A program made the translations under genes and the position numbers. The notes below the pieces were generated by a model. It was not told where the DNA came from and did not search any database. It was given only the letters and a program-made list of their open reading frames with translations. This document shows, one piece after another, positions 45,477 to 58,485 of a stretch of DNA of 64,000 nt. Source of the DNA: Tetragonia tetragonoides. Its lineage: Eukaryota > Streptophyta > Magnoliopsida > Caryophyllales > Aizoaceae. The first letter of the stretch is position 1. Each line of letters starts with the position of its first letter. The stretch lies in the NCBI GenBank assembly GCA_038025085.1, contig CM076153.1, positions 10,819,501 to 10,883,500 on the forward strand. Reading direction: 5' to 3'.

Positions 45477-48400
45477 ATGGCAGACCCAACAGAACCCCAA
45501 ACCGAACCCACACCCACCACCACAACCGAAGAAACACCAACAGAAACGCCAACAACAGCAGCACCACCACCGTCAGTGGAGCCAGAAACCGAAGCCGAAA
45601 CCCAGCCACCACAATCAGAATCAGAAACACCCACAACCACAACAACAACCGCACCCAAGTGGCCCGGTTGGCCCGGTGACAATGTTTTCAGGCTCATTGT
45701 TCCAGTTCTCAAAGTGGGTAGCATCATTGGTCGCAAAGGGGAGCTTGTCAAGAAGATGTGTGATGAAACCCGAGCTCGAATTCGGGTTCTTGATGCACCT
45801 GTTGGCACCCCAGATCGTGTGGTTAGTAAAAAAATCTCTTCTTGGTCTTGTTTTTCAATTTGGGTACTTGGGTTTCTTGTAGAAGGATGATTTAGGGTTT
45901 TGTTTATTGTGGGTAAAGGTTTGATTTTTGAGTGTCGGAGAGAGAATCTTTGATGGGGGATAGGGATTTTCTAGGGTTTGGTTGATGGGGGTTTATTAAA
46001 TTAGTGGTGCTGGATGGTAAAATCTAGGGCTTTTTGTATTGAGGGAAGAATCAGTGTAAGTTTTGGTAATTTGTGTTTGCAAGTAGTATCAGTTTTGTAT
46101 GAATGAGAAATTTTTGATGAAGGGAGAAAATTGTTAGGCTTTGGTTGTGTTTGCATTCTGGGTTTTTGTTGACGCTCAGTATATTAGGAATGTGAAGTTT
46201 TGTGAACTAGAAATAAAGAAGAGTGGTTGTCATAAAGCGGAGATTCATTAGGGTTTTGGCTGTTAAGATGCTAAATTGCTTACTTAGTAATAAGTGTGAA
46301 TTTCATGAAGATATTGCCACTGAAGCTGGGCAACCCTTAATTGTATTGAGGGAAGAATCAGTGTAAGTTTTGGTAATTTGTGTTTGCAAGTAGTATCAGT
46401 TTTGTATGAATGAGAAATTTTTGATGAAGGGAGAAAATTGTTAGGCTTTGGTTGTGTTTGCATTCTGGGTTTTTGTTGACGCTCAGTATATTAGGAATGT
46501 GAAGTTTTGTGAACTAGAAATAAAGAAGAGTGGTTGTCATAAAGCGGAGATTCATTAGGGTTTTGGCTGTTAAGATGCTAAATTGCTTACTTAGTAATAA
46601 GTGTGAATTTCATGAAGATATTGCCACTGAAGCTGGGCAACCCTTAATTGTTGAATCATTTGATTATTGCATTATGCTTGGCCCCTCGGCATGATTAAAT
46701 TTCTTGTTGCTTCTGTTGTGGGTTATGGGTAGCTCTCTATGTTAGTATGATTTTCTAGGCATAAGAGAAATTTCGATTAATAGAACAAATTTAGGGTTCT
46801 TTTGATGGTTTATACGGCATTTTTTTCCTTACTGAAATCATAATTTGTTTCAGAGTGTGTTAGTTTTCCTTTGTAAGGAGAAATGGTCCCTTGCTCTCTT
46901 GTATAAACGGAACATTGTCGGGGTTTTTTGGGCTTGAAATGCTAACTTTGTTTACTGTTCGCAAGTGGGAAGAGCATTGCTTAGTGAACAAGAGAAAGCA
47001 CCTCCATTGTGGAAGTTATCTGGTTACATGGCAGTCATGTGTGAACCTGGCATGAAATAGTCATGTTATGTTAGTAGCTTCCCTTAGCGTTGTACAAATT
47101 GATAACTTTAGAAAACATATTTGCGGTTACTGTATTGGAACTCTTTAATGGTGAAAGGATTGTATTTCATGATGGTGAAATTGTGAACTGTTCTTTTGCA
47201 CTGTGTACTGTGAACTGTGAAGGTGGAAGGAATCAGCAGAAATGAAAGTGCAAGGAAATGGGAGCTGACGGTTCCTTCAATTTCTTTGAAGTAGCTTACA
47301 CTGATGTATATTGAACCCACAGTAGTAAAAGTCTGTGTTAATAGCATTCATCGACAGTTGAGATTGCTGGACAGGTTTAGAGCAGAATCATGTCTTTAGT
47401 GTCCCGGGAAAGGATTTTCTTCTGTGGGGCTAACAATGTTAAAAGTATGTTATGCCATAAACGATGCAGAAATACAGAAGTTTTTATTTATTTATTTTTA
47501 TTTTTTATGTTGTTCTTCAGTGGGGTGGGGGGTTTCACTTCACCAAGCTTAGCTCGACAACATAAAAAATTTTTAATGTTCCTAATTAGATCAAATTCTT
47601 GATTATAAAAGACATTAAGTCTGACCTGAAATTCTCCTTAGGTAATCTTCAAATTCTGCTCTGTTTCTCTTGATGTCTACTAGAAGATTCTTCTATTTTT
47701 TATGCTCAGATATGGTAGAAGCAAGTAGTAGAACCTTGCTTGGTGGTGTAACAATCTTTAGTGCATTTACTATGATTCTAAATCTGCAATCTTTGCTATA
47801 TAGATTACTAGTGACAGTGTTTCATACTTCTTGTACTTTTTGTTTCAATTTATAGATCTTTTGTAGAAGAAAAAGAAAAGAAAAGAGGATTCCTTGCTTG
47901 GTGGCATAGAGGAAGATAGTGTTTCATTAATTTTTTTTAATTTATAGTTTTTTGGGTCTAGACAGTTCATCCCTTTTCTTAATATATGATAGCTTATTCA
48001 TTATGCCCTGTCCGGCTGTGCTTATATTTAGGTCTTGATATCCGGGAAGGAAGAGCCAGAGTCTCCTTTACCTCCCGCAATGGATGCAGTAATAAGAGTG
48101 TTTAAGCGTGTAGCTGGTCTTGGTGAGGGCGATGATACAGGTTCAGCGACTGACACAGCTGCATTTTGTTCAATAAGGCTATTAGCTGCATCCACACAAG
48201 CCATTAATTTGATTGGAAAACAGGGATCTACAATTAAAGCAATACAGGAGAGCAGTGGTGCTGTTGTGCGGATTTTGCCTGAAGGTTTGTTTTTGTTATT
48301 TTCTGCAGCTTTTAATTATATGAATGGTGCAGTTTAGGGAGTGTAGGTTCTATGTAAAAAACTATAGTTTAGCTTACCTCTTCCTCCATTATCTTTATAA

Positions 48401-51400
48401 AATAGTCATTAAAAATTACTCTTAATGTTGGAAAAGCAAGTGCTTACTTTAGGAATGTACCTCATCTAGAAGGTCGCAGGAGGCTACCTATTCCATGCCT
48501 CCTTTAGGGTTCATCTTCTGGCTTGGGTTTTTCATTTTACTTGGGAAGAGGTTCAATATGGGAAGAGAGCAGAAAGCACACTGATCCATTTATGTCTTTG
48601 GTGGGGGTGATGGGGTTGGCCTTTGGTAGGGCCATGATTTCTACAGACTCATTTTCATTTTTTAGTGAACTATAAAACCAAAAGTATTGTTTTGGTTTCC
48701 TAACCTATGGCCTTGGGGTTGTGTGCTTTAGCTGTAAGAAAGGAGGAAGGGTTGATATTGGAGAAATCGGTATTGAATTGGTGGAGCTCAATGCTGGTGA
48801 TCTTATTACAGAAAGAAGTGGATATAGGAAAATTGGTAGATTAGAGGCGTTCAGTGGATTTGTGCCTCTACAATTTTCTATAGAACTTCATTTAAAAGTA
48901 AGCATGTAATTTCTTGGGACAATATGTGACGAGGAAATTTGAATGTCGTGCTCTAATTTATACACATGTTGACTATAGTTGCTCTCTGGTGGTAGTTTAT
49001 AAAGATTTGAATCACTCATGTAATCATTTTTTCGTGTTCCAGTGTAAACCCTTCTTAGTGTTTTTGGTCATGGACACTGTCTGTCAAGTGTCAGCGACTC
49101 AAAGGTTGTGTTAGTCTACTGTTTCTTTAGTGAGGAGTAGGAGTGCTTTCTTTCTTTTTCGTTCTGTTCATTCTGCCTTGTGCTTTTGGGGTATCAGATT
49201 ACCTGATTCTAGACGGCAATCTTCTTTAGATGTCAATGAGACTATAATGCCTCTTGGTCTCCAGGACAACAGTATGTTTTCAGTGGGTGCGGTTGCCTTT
49301 AAGAAGACACCCTTGTTATATGATGCCTTTATCCTCTCCTATCCCTAATATCTTTGCGGCTATTCTGCTTGACTTCATTGTATAATTGCTACAATGGTTT
49401 GCCAAATACCTCATCCTTCACTCCTGTCCTAGCCTGCGAGTTTGTGGTTGCTAGTCTTGTAAGGTTCTTCCCTTGTTCTGATTATGCTTGAGGCTCCTAT
49501 TGTGTGAAGCATATACAGGTCTCGGCTATCAGTTTCGGGAATCAGGAACCAATACCTTGTGTTGGGTTGGGAACATTGCCCATCCCAAGCCCTCACGTTT
49601 CAGTTTACATACCTCTTTCCCCCTACTGGTTTGCTGATACCAGCCTCCTTATAGAGTATTTTCCTTCTCTTTTTTTTTTTTTTTTTTTTCTGTTTGTTTG
49701 TGTGTGTGTGCGCGCGCGTGCTTATGGCTGGTTGGCTTCCATCTCCTTTCCCCAACATCATCCACCACCACCACTCATCACCACCCACCAGCCTTTCCCT
49801 ACCTCCGCTGCTCACACCACCTCCACCGCTACCCACTCATTGCCATACAATCAACCTAACAACCGCCGCCTCAGATTATCATCACCATCCACCTTGAGCA
49901 CTGTTGTTTTCCTCAAGCAATTGTTAACTGGAAAATCAGAAGCCTCAAATCTGCTCTCAACCACCGTATGCCAGCCCAGTTTTGGATATTATCACCACCA
50001 CCCATCCAAATGGGGATGAAGGATCATGATCTCGTTTCTTAGTCGGTTGGAATGGCCTGATCTGGAGTAAGCTAGTGCAGCGATGGCATTCTGTCCGGAT
50101 CTGGAGTGTCTGTGGACATTCCTGCGACCTAAGGGCATAGCGAGAGAAATAACAGAAGAAGAAGACAGAGGCACAGTGCAGCAATGTACGGCCTGTTGGA
50201 GGCTTGCAGGGTGGTGAGAGAAGGCTGAGCGTGGCACTGGTGGTTGCATGGTGTGAGAGGGAGTGAGGAGAGAGAAGCTTTAGGGTTGTGGTGGTTGTAC
50301 GGTGAGAGAGGAGTAAAGGAGAGAGAAGGTTTAGGAATAATTGAAATGAAAAAAGAAGAAAGAAAGGTTATTCCCTATAAACATGACCAAACAACTAATA
50401 TATAGTATGGGCTTTTGATTCCATAACCTTCTGGTTTCATTTCATGATTTCAATACCATCCTGCATTTAACAAAATGGGGAGTAGGTGTTCTGTATTTGC
50501 AGCCCTTTGAATTATATGATTAGAGTTTAATATGTCACTGCATTCCCTTTCAGCAGTCAATGGGGATAGAAGGCTTATATTTACTAGATTCTTATTTGTT
50601 TTCTTTTTGTTAATTCTTTTGAGGAGAGTTTGTCTGTCTCTGTTTTTTTATATAAATTGTAGGGTTTCCTCCCCCCTTTAGGGGAAGATGGGAACTCTAA
50701 CCTAGGTTACCCTTGGGGATGAGTGTGGGCTACGCTCCTTCACTAATTCCCAAAACCCAGGTCGCTCTTGGGAGCGAGTGTGTGGTATGCCACTGCACTA
50801 CCTTCCAAAACCCCTCTACAGTCTACGTCCTTAAATTCACTGATGTATTTTGTTCTTACTGAAAATATTGTCGATTCTTGAGGAGTCAGTGACTAGGTGT
50901 TGATTTAATCCTTTTCTGAATAGCCGACATGCGATTGTTGTTGGGTATAGAGGTGACAAGTAGGGCTGTTCAGAGCCCGTAGCTGAAGTGGCTTCTGACT
51001 AATACATGTTAGTCACTTTATCGCCAAAATAAATGTGAGATATTATGACCAGTAGTCTCTTAAAATCATTCATTACTATACTGGTTAGAGTACACGTAAC
51101 ATAGAGTATATGACATGAGCAGTTGAATAAATCGAGATTTTTTGTTTTTGCTGTTTAACAAATATCACATAGCCTTCATTAGTTATCGAAACATTGGTAT
51201 ATTAGTATGGATAGTTGATTGGTTGGCTTACTTGTGTCGCCAGAAATAGGTGCCAAAGAAGCTGAAAGGAGTGTGTACTGATAAAGCTGGTTATGTGGGG
51301 GTTGATAATTTCTCACACTTGATGCCTTACATGTGTAGAAATGAGCATATCGTCTAGCTTTGTTCCTCTGAGTTGTTGCATCGCAGAAGTTAATTTTGTG

Positions 51401-54400
51401 AACTTGAATATGGGCCTTCTTTTTTCTCCTGGCTATATTTGTCATTGGCTGTTATTCTCTTGAAAATGTATTTAAAAAAAAAAAAAAAAGAAGTTTTTGT
51501 GGGTCTTTCGGAAACAGTCTCTCTTCTAGGCGACTAGTTAGGGGTAAGACTGCGTACATCTGGACCTCCCCAGACCCCGCCCTAGGCGGGATACTTACTG
51601 GGTTGTTGTTGTTGTTGTTATTCTCTTGAAATTCAACTTAGGAAACTCTTCTTGAATATGATGTTCCATATCCAGCATTGATTATAGGAAATATGATGTC
51701 TAGGTGAACTTCCTTCATATGCAACTTCTGATGAACGGAATGTTGAGATACATGGTGAGGCTTTCAAAGTTCACAAAGCCTTGGAAGCAGTCCTTGGCCA
51801 CCTGAGGAAATTTTTACATGATCACAGTGTTGTTGCTGTGTTTGAGAAAACTGTAAGTTGTTTCTTTTTTAAGATTTATAGGTTCTTTCAATATGTTGGC
51901 ACTTGTGTTGCTAATCTATTGTGTTTTCTCAGTACAATGAGACAATCTCACAGGAAAGAACAACTGCTGCATGGCCGGATAAAACCTCATCCTTGGCTCT
52001 TAATGCCCCGTCTCAGTCATTGATTGGTGCTGATCATTCTTTGTCATTGAAGCGGGAGAGTTATTTTGACCGTGATGAACTTGATACTAAATTCCAGCAC
52101 TCTGCGTTGTCACTGTATGGGTCAGATCCAGCACTTAATGGACTACATTCTTCAGGACTACATTCTTCAGGTCTACATTCTTCAGGACTACATTCTGCAG
52201 GTCATTCTTCAGGATTACATTCTGCAGGACTTTCTCGTGCTGCTGCTCCTATAGTCACTCAGGTATTTTTTTATTTATTACAAATATGCTCATTGAAACT
52301 GATTCCTTTTTCTTTCTTTTTGAGCCAGATTTCAATAGCTTTTGTAATTGGTTAAAACGTAAAATCCTTAAATTATGTTAATATTCTTACTACACCCAGC
52401 TCTAGTATCTCTAATTTTTCTCATCCCTAAGCTGCAAAATTTACTCTGGAAATCCTTATATATGCTGTATAGTGTCCTGTATCCCTATTTCTGGAAGCTT
52501 ATGTTGGAAAATATGACAAAAAATTGTTGAAAAATACCTTCTTTATTATCTTTCATTGTTTAAGATCATGGTCAGGGGTAAGGTTGTGTAAAGGTAGGCC
52601 CATACTTACCCTCTGTAGGATATCTTTTGGGAGGTTGTTAACAGTAGCAACCAGAATAAAGAGGCTTGTGGGTATTCTTTATTCTTACTTTATCTATTTA
52701 TTTATTTGTTTATTTGTGTACTGGTGTGGATGGAGACAAGGACCACTTCGTAGGTTTGAATCTGGTATTCTGGTGTGTTGGCCTAAAGTTGAAGGTTGTT
52801 TGGGTTTGGTAGACTGAAGATATTTCTTTTTAAGAACATTGCTCTTGTTGGTAAGTGGTGGTTGAGACTTCCTTGTGAGGTAGAGGCTTTATGGCACCAG
52901 GTCATTTGGAGCATGGTTTGGATGCCCAGATTGCAACTAATAGGACGCATGTCTGCCCATGGAGTTCGTCTCTAAGGTGGCTTCTAGCTTCTTTCCCTTA
53001 ACGATTTTCAAGCTTGGGAGTAGACTGATATTAAGCTTTAGGAGGATGTTTGGCGAGATGAGCAGTGGGCCAGCCACTGTGAGAAAACCCTTCTACTCTT
53101 CATGATATTACAGTCTCCACAGACCTAGCCTTGGGATCTTCAGTTACAGAGGGTGGTGATGGAGGAGCTTGCTTCTCTGCTTGGTATCTTGGAGACTCTT
53201 CACTTCTTTGGTAGAGGCGGTGGATGGGCGATTTAGTGGGGGAATTTTCTTGCAATCCTTTCCTTAATCGTTTGGGAACATCGCATTCTTTGTTTCCTAT
53301 TGCCAATTCCCTTTGGAACCCAAAGGTCCCATCTCTTTTGGGAGTGCGAAATGGCACAACTGTTGGAACTCGGATTGCCAAAGGTCCCCATTCTGGACTA
53401 TGATCTGGTGTGTTTGGTATGGGCAGCGGTGGGGTTACCTTGAGTAGTTGGCTAGAGTACTGAGTGATTACTGGGGTGCTATGTGGCCTGATCTGGACCG
53501 GAAAGGAGTGCAGAATGAAGGGGGAGTTCTTCAATACTTGTTAGGGTACAAGAAACAAGTTAGGATGGGATATATACTTTCTTTAGGATCTTCTGCAGTG
53601 TTAACTTCACAGCATTTGAGAGGATTTGAGCAGACGTCAGCACCACTTGACTAGTCGGACTTTTTGACTGAAGCAAAGCCTGTTTTGGTTAATTATTGAT
53701 ATCCATATTTTTAATCAATCAGAAGATCTGAATGTTGAGCCCCTGTCATTGGGATAAAGTGGTTTTCTTTTCTTCCTTCATTGAGATTATAACTTCTCAT
53801 TATAAAGGTCTTGCTATGATACGTCGACAAGGAAATAGTTTTATGTTGTTTTTTCCGCTGAGGGTACTGATTAATCGAATTAGAGCACACCATACAATAT
53901 GGAATAGATGGTTGTTAGTTTGGGTTCGTAAAGCAGCCATGTGGCATATTGGACCTCTTATTCATCTTCACTTGTGAATGGCTAATGCGATGCACACTGT
54001 CACTTGTAGATCTTCCCATGTCATTTTGATACTTCTTCGGGTGCTCATTAACATACATTGGATACATTTTGGATCTTTGTCAACATGCATCCTGCTGCTA
54101 GTGGCAGATTACCGTGACAATTTTTATTTTTTTGAAAGATAAGAACAAACCTTGCATTTTTTGCCTGTCATAAACTCCATTCACTGTCTAATTCTGCTGA
54201 TCAAATGGGGATTTTCTGTGAGCTTGGGGTGGGTAGCACAGTGGCGCATCTCCCACTTGTTCCCAGCAATGGCCTGGGTTCAAGTGTCATTTCCAACAAA
54301 TTTGGAGGCTACTTTGCTGTTCAAGAAAAAATAAAGGATGGGGATTTTCAGTTTATGTTCTTTCTGGCTGCAATGTTTATGTCTTAAGACTTTCTGTTGA

Positions 54401-55449
54401 TTACAGAAGTCTATTTAGGAAGGAAATACTTTGATCAAGAGCCATTCAATTTGATGTGCTATGTCTTTGTAGGCAGGACCTAGAATAACTGGGACTTCTG
54501 TATATATGTTCTTCATTTCATTGTCTTCCTAGTAAGTATATGTGCTCTGACTTAAATTAACAATAGAATTTATATGAATTGCTGGATTCAGATTACGCAA
54601 ACAATGCAAGTGCCACTTTCTAATGCTGAAGACATCATCGGAATTGCCGGGAGAAATATTGCTTATATTCGCCGTACGAGTGGTGCCGTTCTTACTGTCC
54701 AAGAAAGTCAAGGTCGAGGTGATGAGATCACTGTAGAAATCAAGGGCACTGCATCTCAAGTTCAGACCGCCCAACAGCTTATCCAGGTTTGGACCTCTTA
54801 TTAAAAACTTAGGCTTGTTTACCAGCATTTTTTCATACCCAGGCTTTTCCTATCCAAAGCAGCTTTTTCGACACTCAGACACCATACACTAAGACACACA
54901 CACACTAATACCCAATCCCACATCATGGGAGCCTATTCATACCAATTACCAAATATGAAGGATTTAATTGCTGAGAAAGATGGGGCATCAATCCCCTTTC
55001 TATCCAGCTTTGTCTATGAATTTTATTTCTGGTTATCTCTGCTTTTGCTGAGTTTGGTGGTAGGTGGTGGAGGTAGGGAACCAAGTACCTTACTTGTTTC
55101 ACCCACAACCCTCCCCCTCCCCTTCCTTGGCCAAGAAAAAGGAGAAAAACTCTTGCGAGGCTTTGTTTCTAGTTCTTCATTTTGGCCAGTAGGGTTCAAT
55201 TTTTGATTCTTTTCATTCTCGGATTTGATGCTGATTCCTAATGTTTGCTGGCAGGAATCGATTAATAATCACAAGGCAGCCTCTGCTGCTAGCATGTATG
55301 GCAAGGGTGACCTGGGCTTGAGCTCTGCTTATTCACAGCTTCCGGACAGTACATATCACCCGTCAATGCCGTCATCCTATTCAAGTCATAGTCTCGGTGG
55401 GGGCTATGGTTCCTCTGGCTTAGGAGGCTACAGTAGCTACAGGTTTTGA
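45477..55449 (+). CDS. PEP: PEPPER-like triple KH-domain RNA-binding protein
   Basis: Six exons: 45477-45821, 48032-48284, 51704-51852, 51933-52262, 54592-54786, 55255-55449. All junctions are GT-AG and in phase, giving 488 residues. The N terminus (1-60) is Pro/Thr/Glu-rich. KH1 has [12 protein letters not shown] (GRKG at 85-88); KH2 has [12 protein letters not shown] (GKQG at 177-180); KH3, in exon 5, has [12 protein letters not shown]. The [10 protein letters not shown] link, the [14 protein letters not shown] segment and the Gly/Ser/Tyr C terminus ending GGYSSYRF match, as I recall it, Arabidopsis PEPPER, a regulator of FLC expression and pistil development. It should bind pre-mRNA in the nucleus. 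Odd points are a repeated GLHSS tract in exon 4, a 307-bp tandem copy in intron 1 and long introns (2.2, 3.4 and 2.3 kb) holding SINEs. A (CT)n stretch precedes the ATG, as in many plant leaders. Confidence 0.93.
46036..46649 (+). repeat. 307-bp tandem duplication in KH intron 1
   Basis: A unit starting gtattgagggaagaatcagt at 46036 repeats at 46343 with no difference noticed by eye. Either very recent or an assembly artefact. Confidence 0.92.
49660..50340. other. Low-complexity insert in KH intron 2
   Basis: A poly-T tract, then tgtgtgtgtgcgcgcgcg, CCACCA-rich sequence and, further on, GAGAGAGG-rich sequence. It looks like a transposon or retroposed fragment of unknown class. Open frames across it are compositional. 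Confidence 0.35.
51505..51625 (+). mobile_element. SINE 3' part with (TTG)n tail, TS/Au-like
   Basis: Contains cggaaacagtctctct, ggggtaagactgcgtacatc and ctccccagaccccgcc, and ends tactgggttgttgttgttgt. Partner of the inverted copy at 39424. Lies in KH intron 2, about 80 bp before exon 3. Confidence 0.82.
52138..52230 (+). repeat. In-frame 15-bp minisatellite in KH exon 4
   Basis: About six copies of a ggactacattcttca unit encode [10 protein letters not shown] repeats (about residues 318-348). The unit is a multiple of three, so copy-number change keeps the frame. Confidence 0.9.
54205..54349 (+). mobile_element. Short SINE in KH intron 4
   Basis: The perfect 12-bp repeats atggggattttc at 54205-54216 and 54338-54349 flank a 121-bp body with gggtagcacagtggcgcatc (A-box), gcctgggttcaagtgtc (B-box) and an A-rich end. 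Confidence 0.82.
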
Positions 55450-56473
55450 GTTTCAGCAACTGCATAATTTGCTTTTGCTTGTATCAGTTCCCTTTGTGTT
55501 TGATAGTATTGTTTGCTAGATGATCTTGTCAAATTAGGAGTTTTGAGTTGGTAACGCTAATTAAATGCAGTAGACGGATGATTTTCCGTTTTTCTAGTCC
55601 TTCATAGTTTGTTCTCATACTGTGCTCTTCATTTGTATATTTTCGCGCTCCACGTTTTATGATGCTTCTTTCGTTTTGGTCTGCACTTTGCAATTTCAGA
55701 CTTTGTTGTGCAGTACTATGTGAAAGGAATTCATGTATATCTAAATGGGTACCGCCTGTTGAAGTTCTAGTCACCTGAAGCTTTGCATTTGATCAGCATT
55801 TTTATTGAAATAGTCAAGAGGGACAACGAATAAAACTCGGGCATAACGAAGTATGGCCTTGTTCTAATTCAACTCACTCCTCTTGAGAAATACTTCGTAG
55901 GTACACTCTCGGATTATAATTATGAACAGGGTATCTAACGATTGTTAGTATGGGAAGTGCAATTCATGGAAAGCGACAATTTAGTGAATTGTTGGATGAT
56001 ATTAAATGGGGGAAAGTGAGCTTCCGTGAGTACTACTTCTTTGTAGATGGAGGAAATAGTGGAAGAAATAGCTTTACCTAAAATAACCTACCCTCTTGGT
56101 AGCAATTTGTGTTTTCATGGAAGAAAAGTACAACATTCTGACCACTTTTTAATAAGAACTCTGACCAATTATTAAACTATAATTAGTCATCAAAATATAA
56201 AGGGCACCTTTTTGTGTTTTTAGATATACTTGAACCCTAAAAAAAAGACCGTATTCAAAATCATTATATCTTTTTATGTGAGACATAAACCCACTTCAAC
56301 ACCCCGTTAAACGTAAAACACTCATCATGGCTTAAAGTATGAACCAATTAGAGCCTATTATGGGTCAGTCAAATGCGCGTGGGTCAAAAAGGGGTCACTT
56401 AAAGTCAAGATAAAACCCGCTCCGATACGATGATAGATTTCAATAATTGGGCCTCAACAAGTGAGTACATATA

Positions 56474-56846
56474 GGTCATGTTTGGTTGGGTGTGAGTTAA
56501 GAAAGGAACTTCAACTTCCTTGGAAGAAAAATAAATTACATGATTTGGTTCACCTATTTCTATGAAAGTTGAAGTTTCATGAAACTTGACTTTGCTTACC
56601 TAGGGGGGCTAGGTAAGTACAACTTTCCATGTTAATTAAATCAAAATTATATTTTTACCCATTGAAATTTATTAGCGATTTCATTTTAATTGGGCTAAGT
56701 TGTCATTTTATATCTACTTCTAAAGAAGTACATGTTGTGAACCAAACTAATATATTTCCATGGATTTGAGACTTACATAGGAAGTTAGACTTCCATGGTA
56801 TTACAACTTCCCTATGTAAGTTGAGATGCTTGAACCAAACAAGGCC
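56474..56846. mobile_element. PIF/Harbinger-like MITE, right arm only
   Basis: Ends ggtcatgtttggttgg and, inverted, ggccttgtttggttca; 373 bp. The flanks read acatata before and taagtcaag after. The uninterrupted left-arm site (inverse of about 12080-12095) reads acatataagtcaag, which marks the insertion point to within a base or two. Confidence 0.85.
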
Positions 56847-57186
56847 TAAGTCAAGTGATTTCCCGACCCAAAACCAGTTGGCAATGGATGAAGTAATCCA
56901 CTTGCTTATATGCATAATGCATGCTTAAGACCACTATATCAGTTTTAGATTATATGTATTTTTATTTAATAATAAATATATAATATGGATTGGATTGGAT
57001 TGGATTACTGCACTCCGAAAGGGTGAGTTTGAATCCAATCCAATCTTATTATTATTTTTTTTTTTAATTTTTTGAGTTTGAATTCAATCGAAATCCTTAA
57101 AATGCATTATAGTGACCTTCAATCCCTTGAGATTTAATTTGTAGTTTAGACTTTTTAGTTGGGGCTAATATAAGGTTTTGATTATT

Positions 57187-57894
57187 AGTATTTTTTTTGA
57201 ATTAGTTTCCTGTTTTCATAAAAAAAAAAAAAATACAACTCTCCCTCTTTTCTCTCTCAAAAAAACCCTAGCCCCCCTTTCTCTTTGACTCATCTTGGGG
57301 TTACCACCGACAAATTTTGCCCGTGGTTAGCCCCTCCTTTGTTGATTTCTTGCGTTCGATCTAGTTTTTTAGTTTGTTTTTCTTAATGGTTAGTAATAAA
57401 CTCTCCTTTGGTGAGAGATTGTGGAGTTCTCCGCGTTTGTTGGAGGGCCTTCGAATTTCTTTTTTTAGATTCTATTTGATGAATCAAGAAGACAAGTTCA
57501 ATCTACTATGGCAAGGGGATTTGTTCTTCCAAATAGCTGCAGCACGTTTCGTGCTTACCTCCGATCGTAGGGAAAAGGCGGTGGCCTCCCGTTTACTGTA
57601 TAGCATATTTTTTGCTATATCAGGGCATTGTCAATTATCGACGAAGATGATCAAGACGCCGATTTCTAACAGTGATGTTTGGATTGGTAGTCACTTATCG
57701 ACGGAGCTGATCAAGACACCGATTTTAAGCAGTGATAGTGGAAATCATATTCATCTTGTTATATTAGATTTATACTTGGTTATGTCAGATTTAGATTTGT
57801 TTAGAGATATTCACAGTTGTAGATGCCGGATGGCTTGTTATGAATGAATGAATTCTCTTTACTTCAAAAACAAAAAAAGTATTTTTTTTGAATT
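57187..57894 (+). mobile_element. Retroposon, probably truncated LINE, with 17-bp target duplication
   Basis: agtattttttttgaatt at 57187-57203 and 57878-57894 flank a 674-bp body that ends tgaatgaatgaattctctttacttcaaaaac plus A-rich sequence, a 3' end common to plant L1-type LINEs as I recall. It opens with a pyrimidine-rich region with aaaccctagccccc. A 157-codon open frame (57374-57847) has no reverse-transcriptase motif I can recognise, so the element may be internally deleted. Confidence 0.7.
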
Positions 57895-58485
57895 CGAATT
57901 TAATCTGAAATCTAATCCAAATTTTCTACTTTAGATTGAATTGGATTTTAAATTTAAAGCGAATAAGTTGTACCCCTATTTAAGGAGTACCTATACAAAT
58001 TAATTTGTAAAATAATTTATTTAATTCTGAATGCAATCCTAAAATCTAATCCAAATTGTCAAGTTTAGATTTGATGCGAATAAGTTTCCCCCATACTCGT
58101 GAAGAGCACTTGTATAAATTAATTCTTGAAATAACCAAGCGGCATATGACTGTAGTGTGTAACACCCCTCGGCCCACACCCCCCACCCACCTCCCGAAAC
58201 ACTAACCTCCCAGAATTATTCTCTCTCTTCGAATTTCTCCAAAAGCTCCATTGTTGGTCTTCTGTGTTTTTCTTGTGCCTTTTTTCCTCAATTGGAGTTC
58301 CCAGGTAATCTCTCACATATTTACTGTCTATATTCTTCGATTTCTTCTCTTTTTCTTTCAAATTTCTTTTCTTTTTCATTTCAATTCTCATTGTTTGTTG
58401 GTTAGATTGTTCAATTTTCTTCTCTTTTTTTTTGTTCTTCTTCATCTGTGTGTTGGTTTAATTAAATTCTTATATTGGTCCAGGA

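Noticed and set aside
45352..45808. Minus-strand and alternative plus-strand open frames over the start of the KH gene
   Set aside because: They are shadows of the low-complexity, GC-rich first exon of the KH gene, whose frame matches its family and splices correctly.
49504..50249. Open frames on both strands in KH intron 2
   Set aside because: Created by CCACCA- and poly-T-rich low-complexity sequence; no domain and no splice support.
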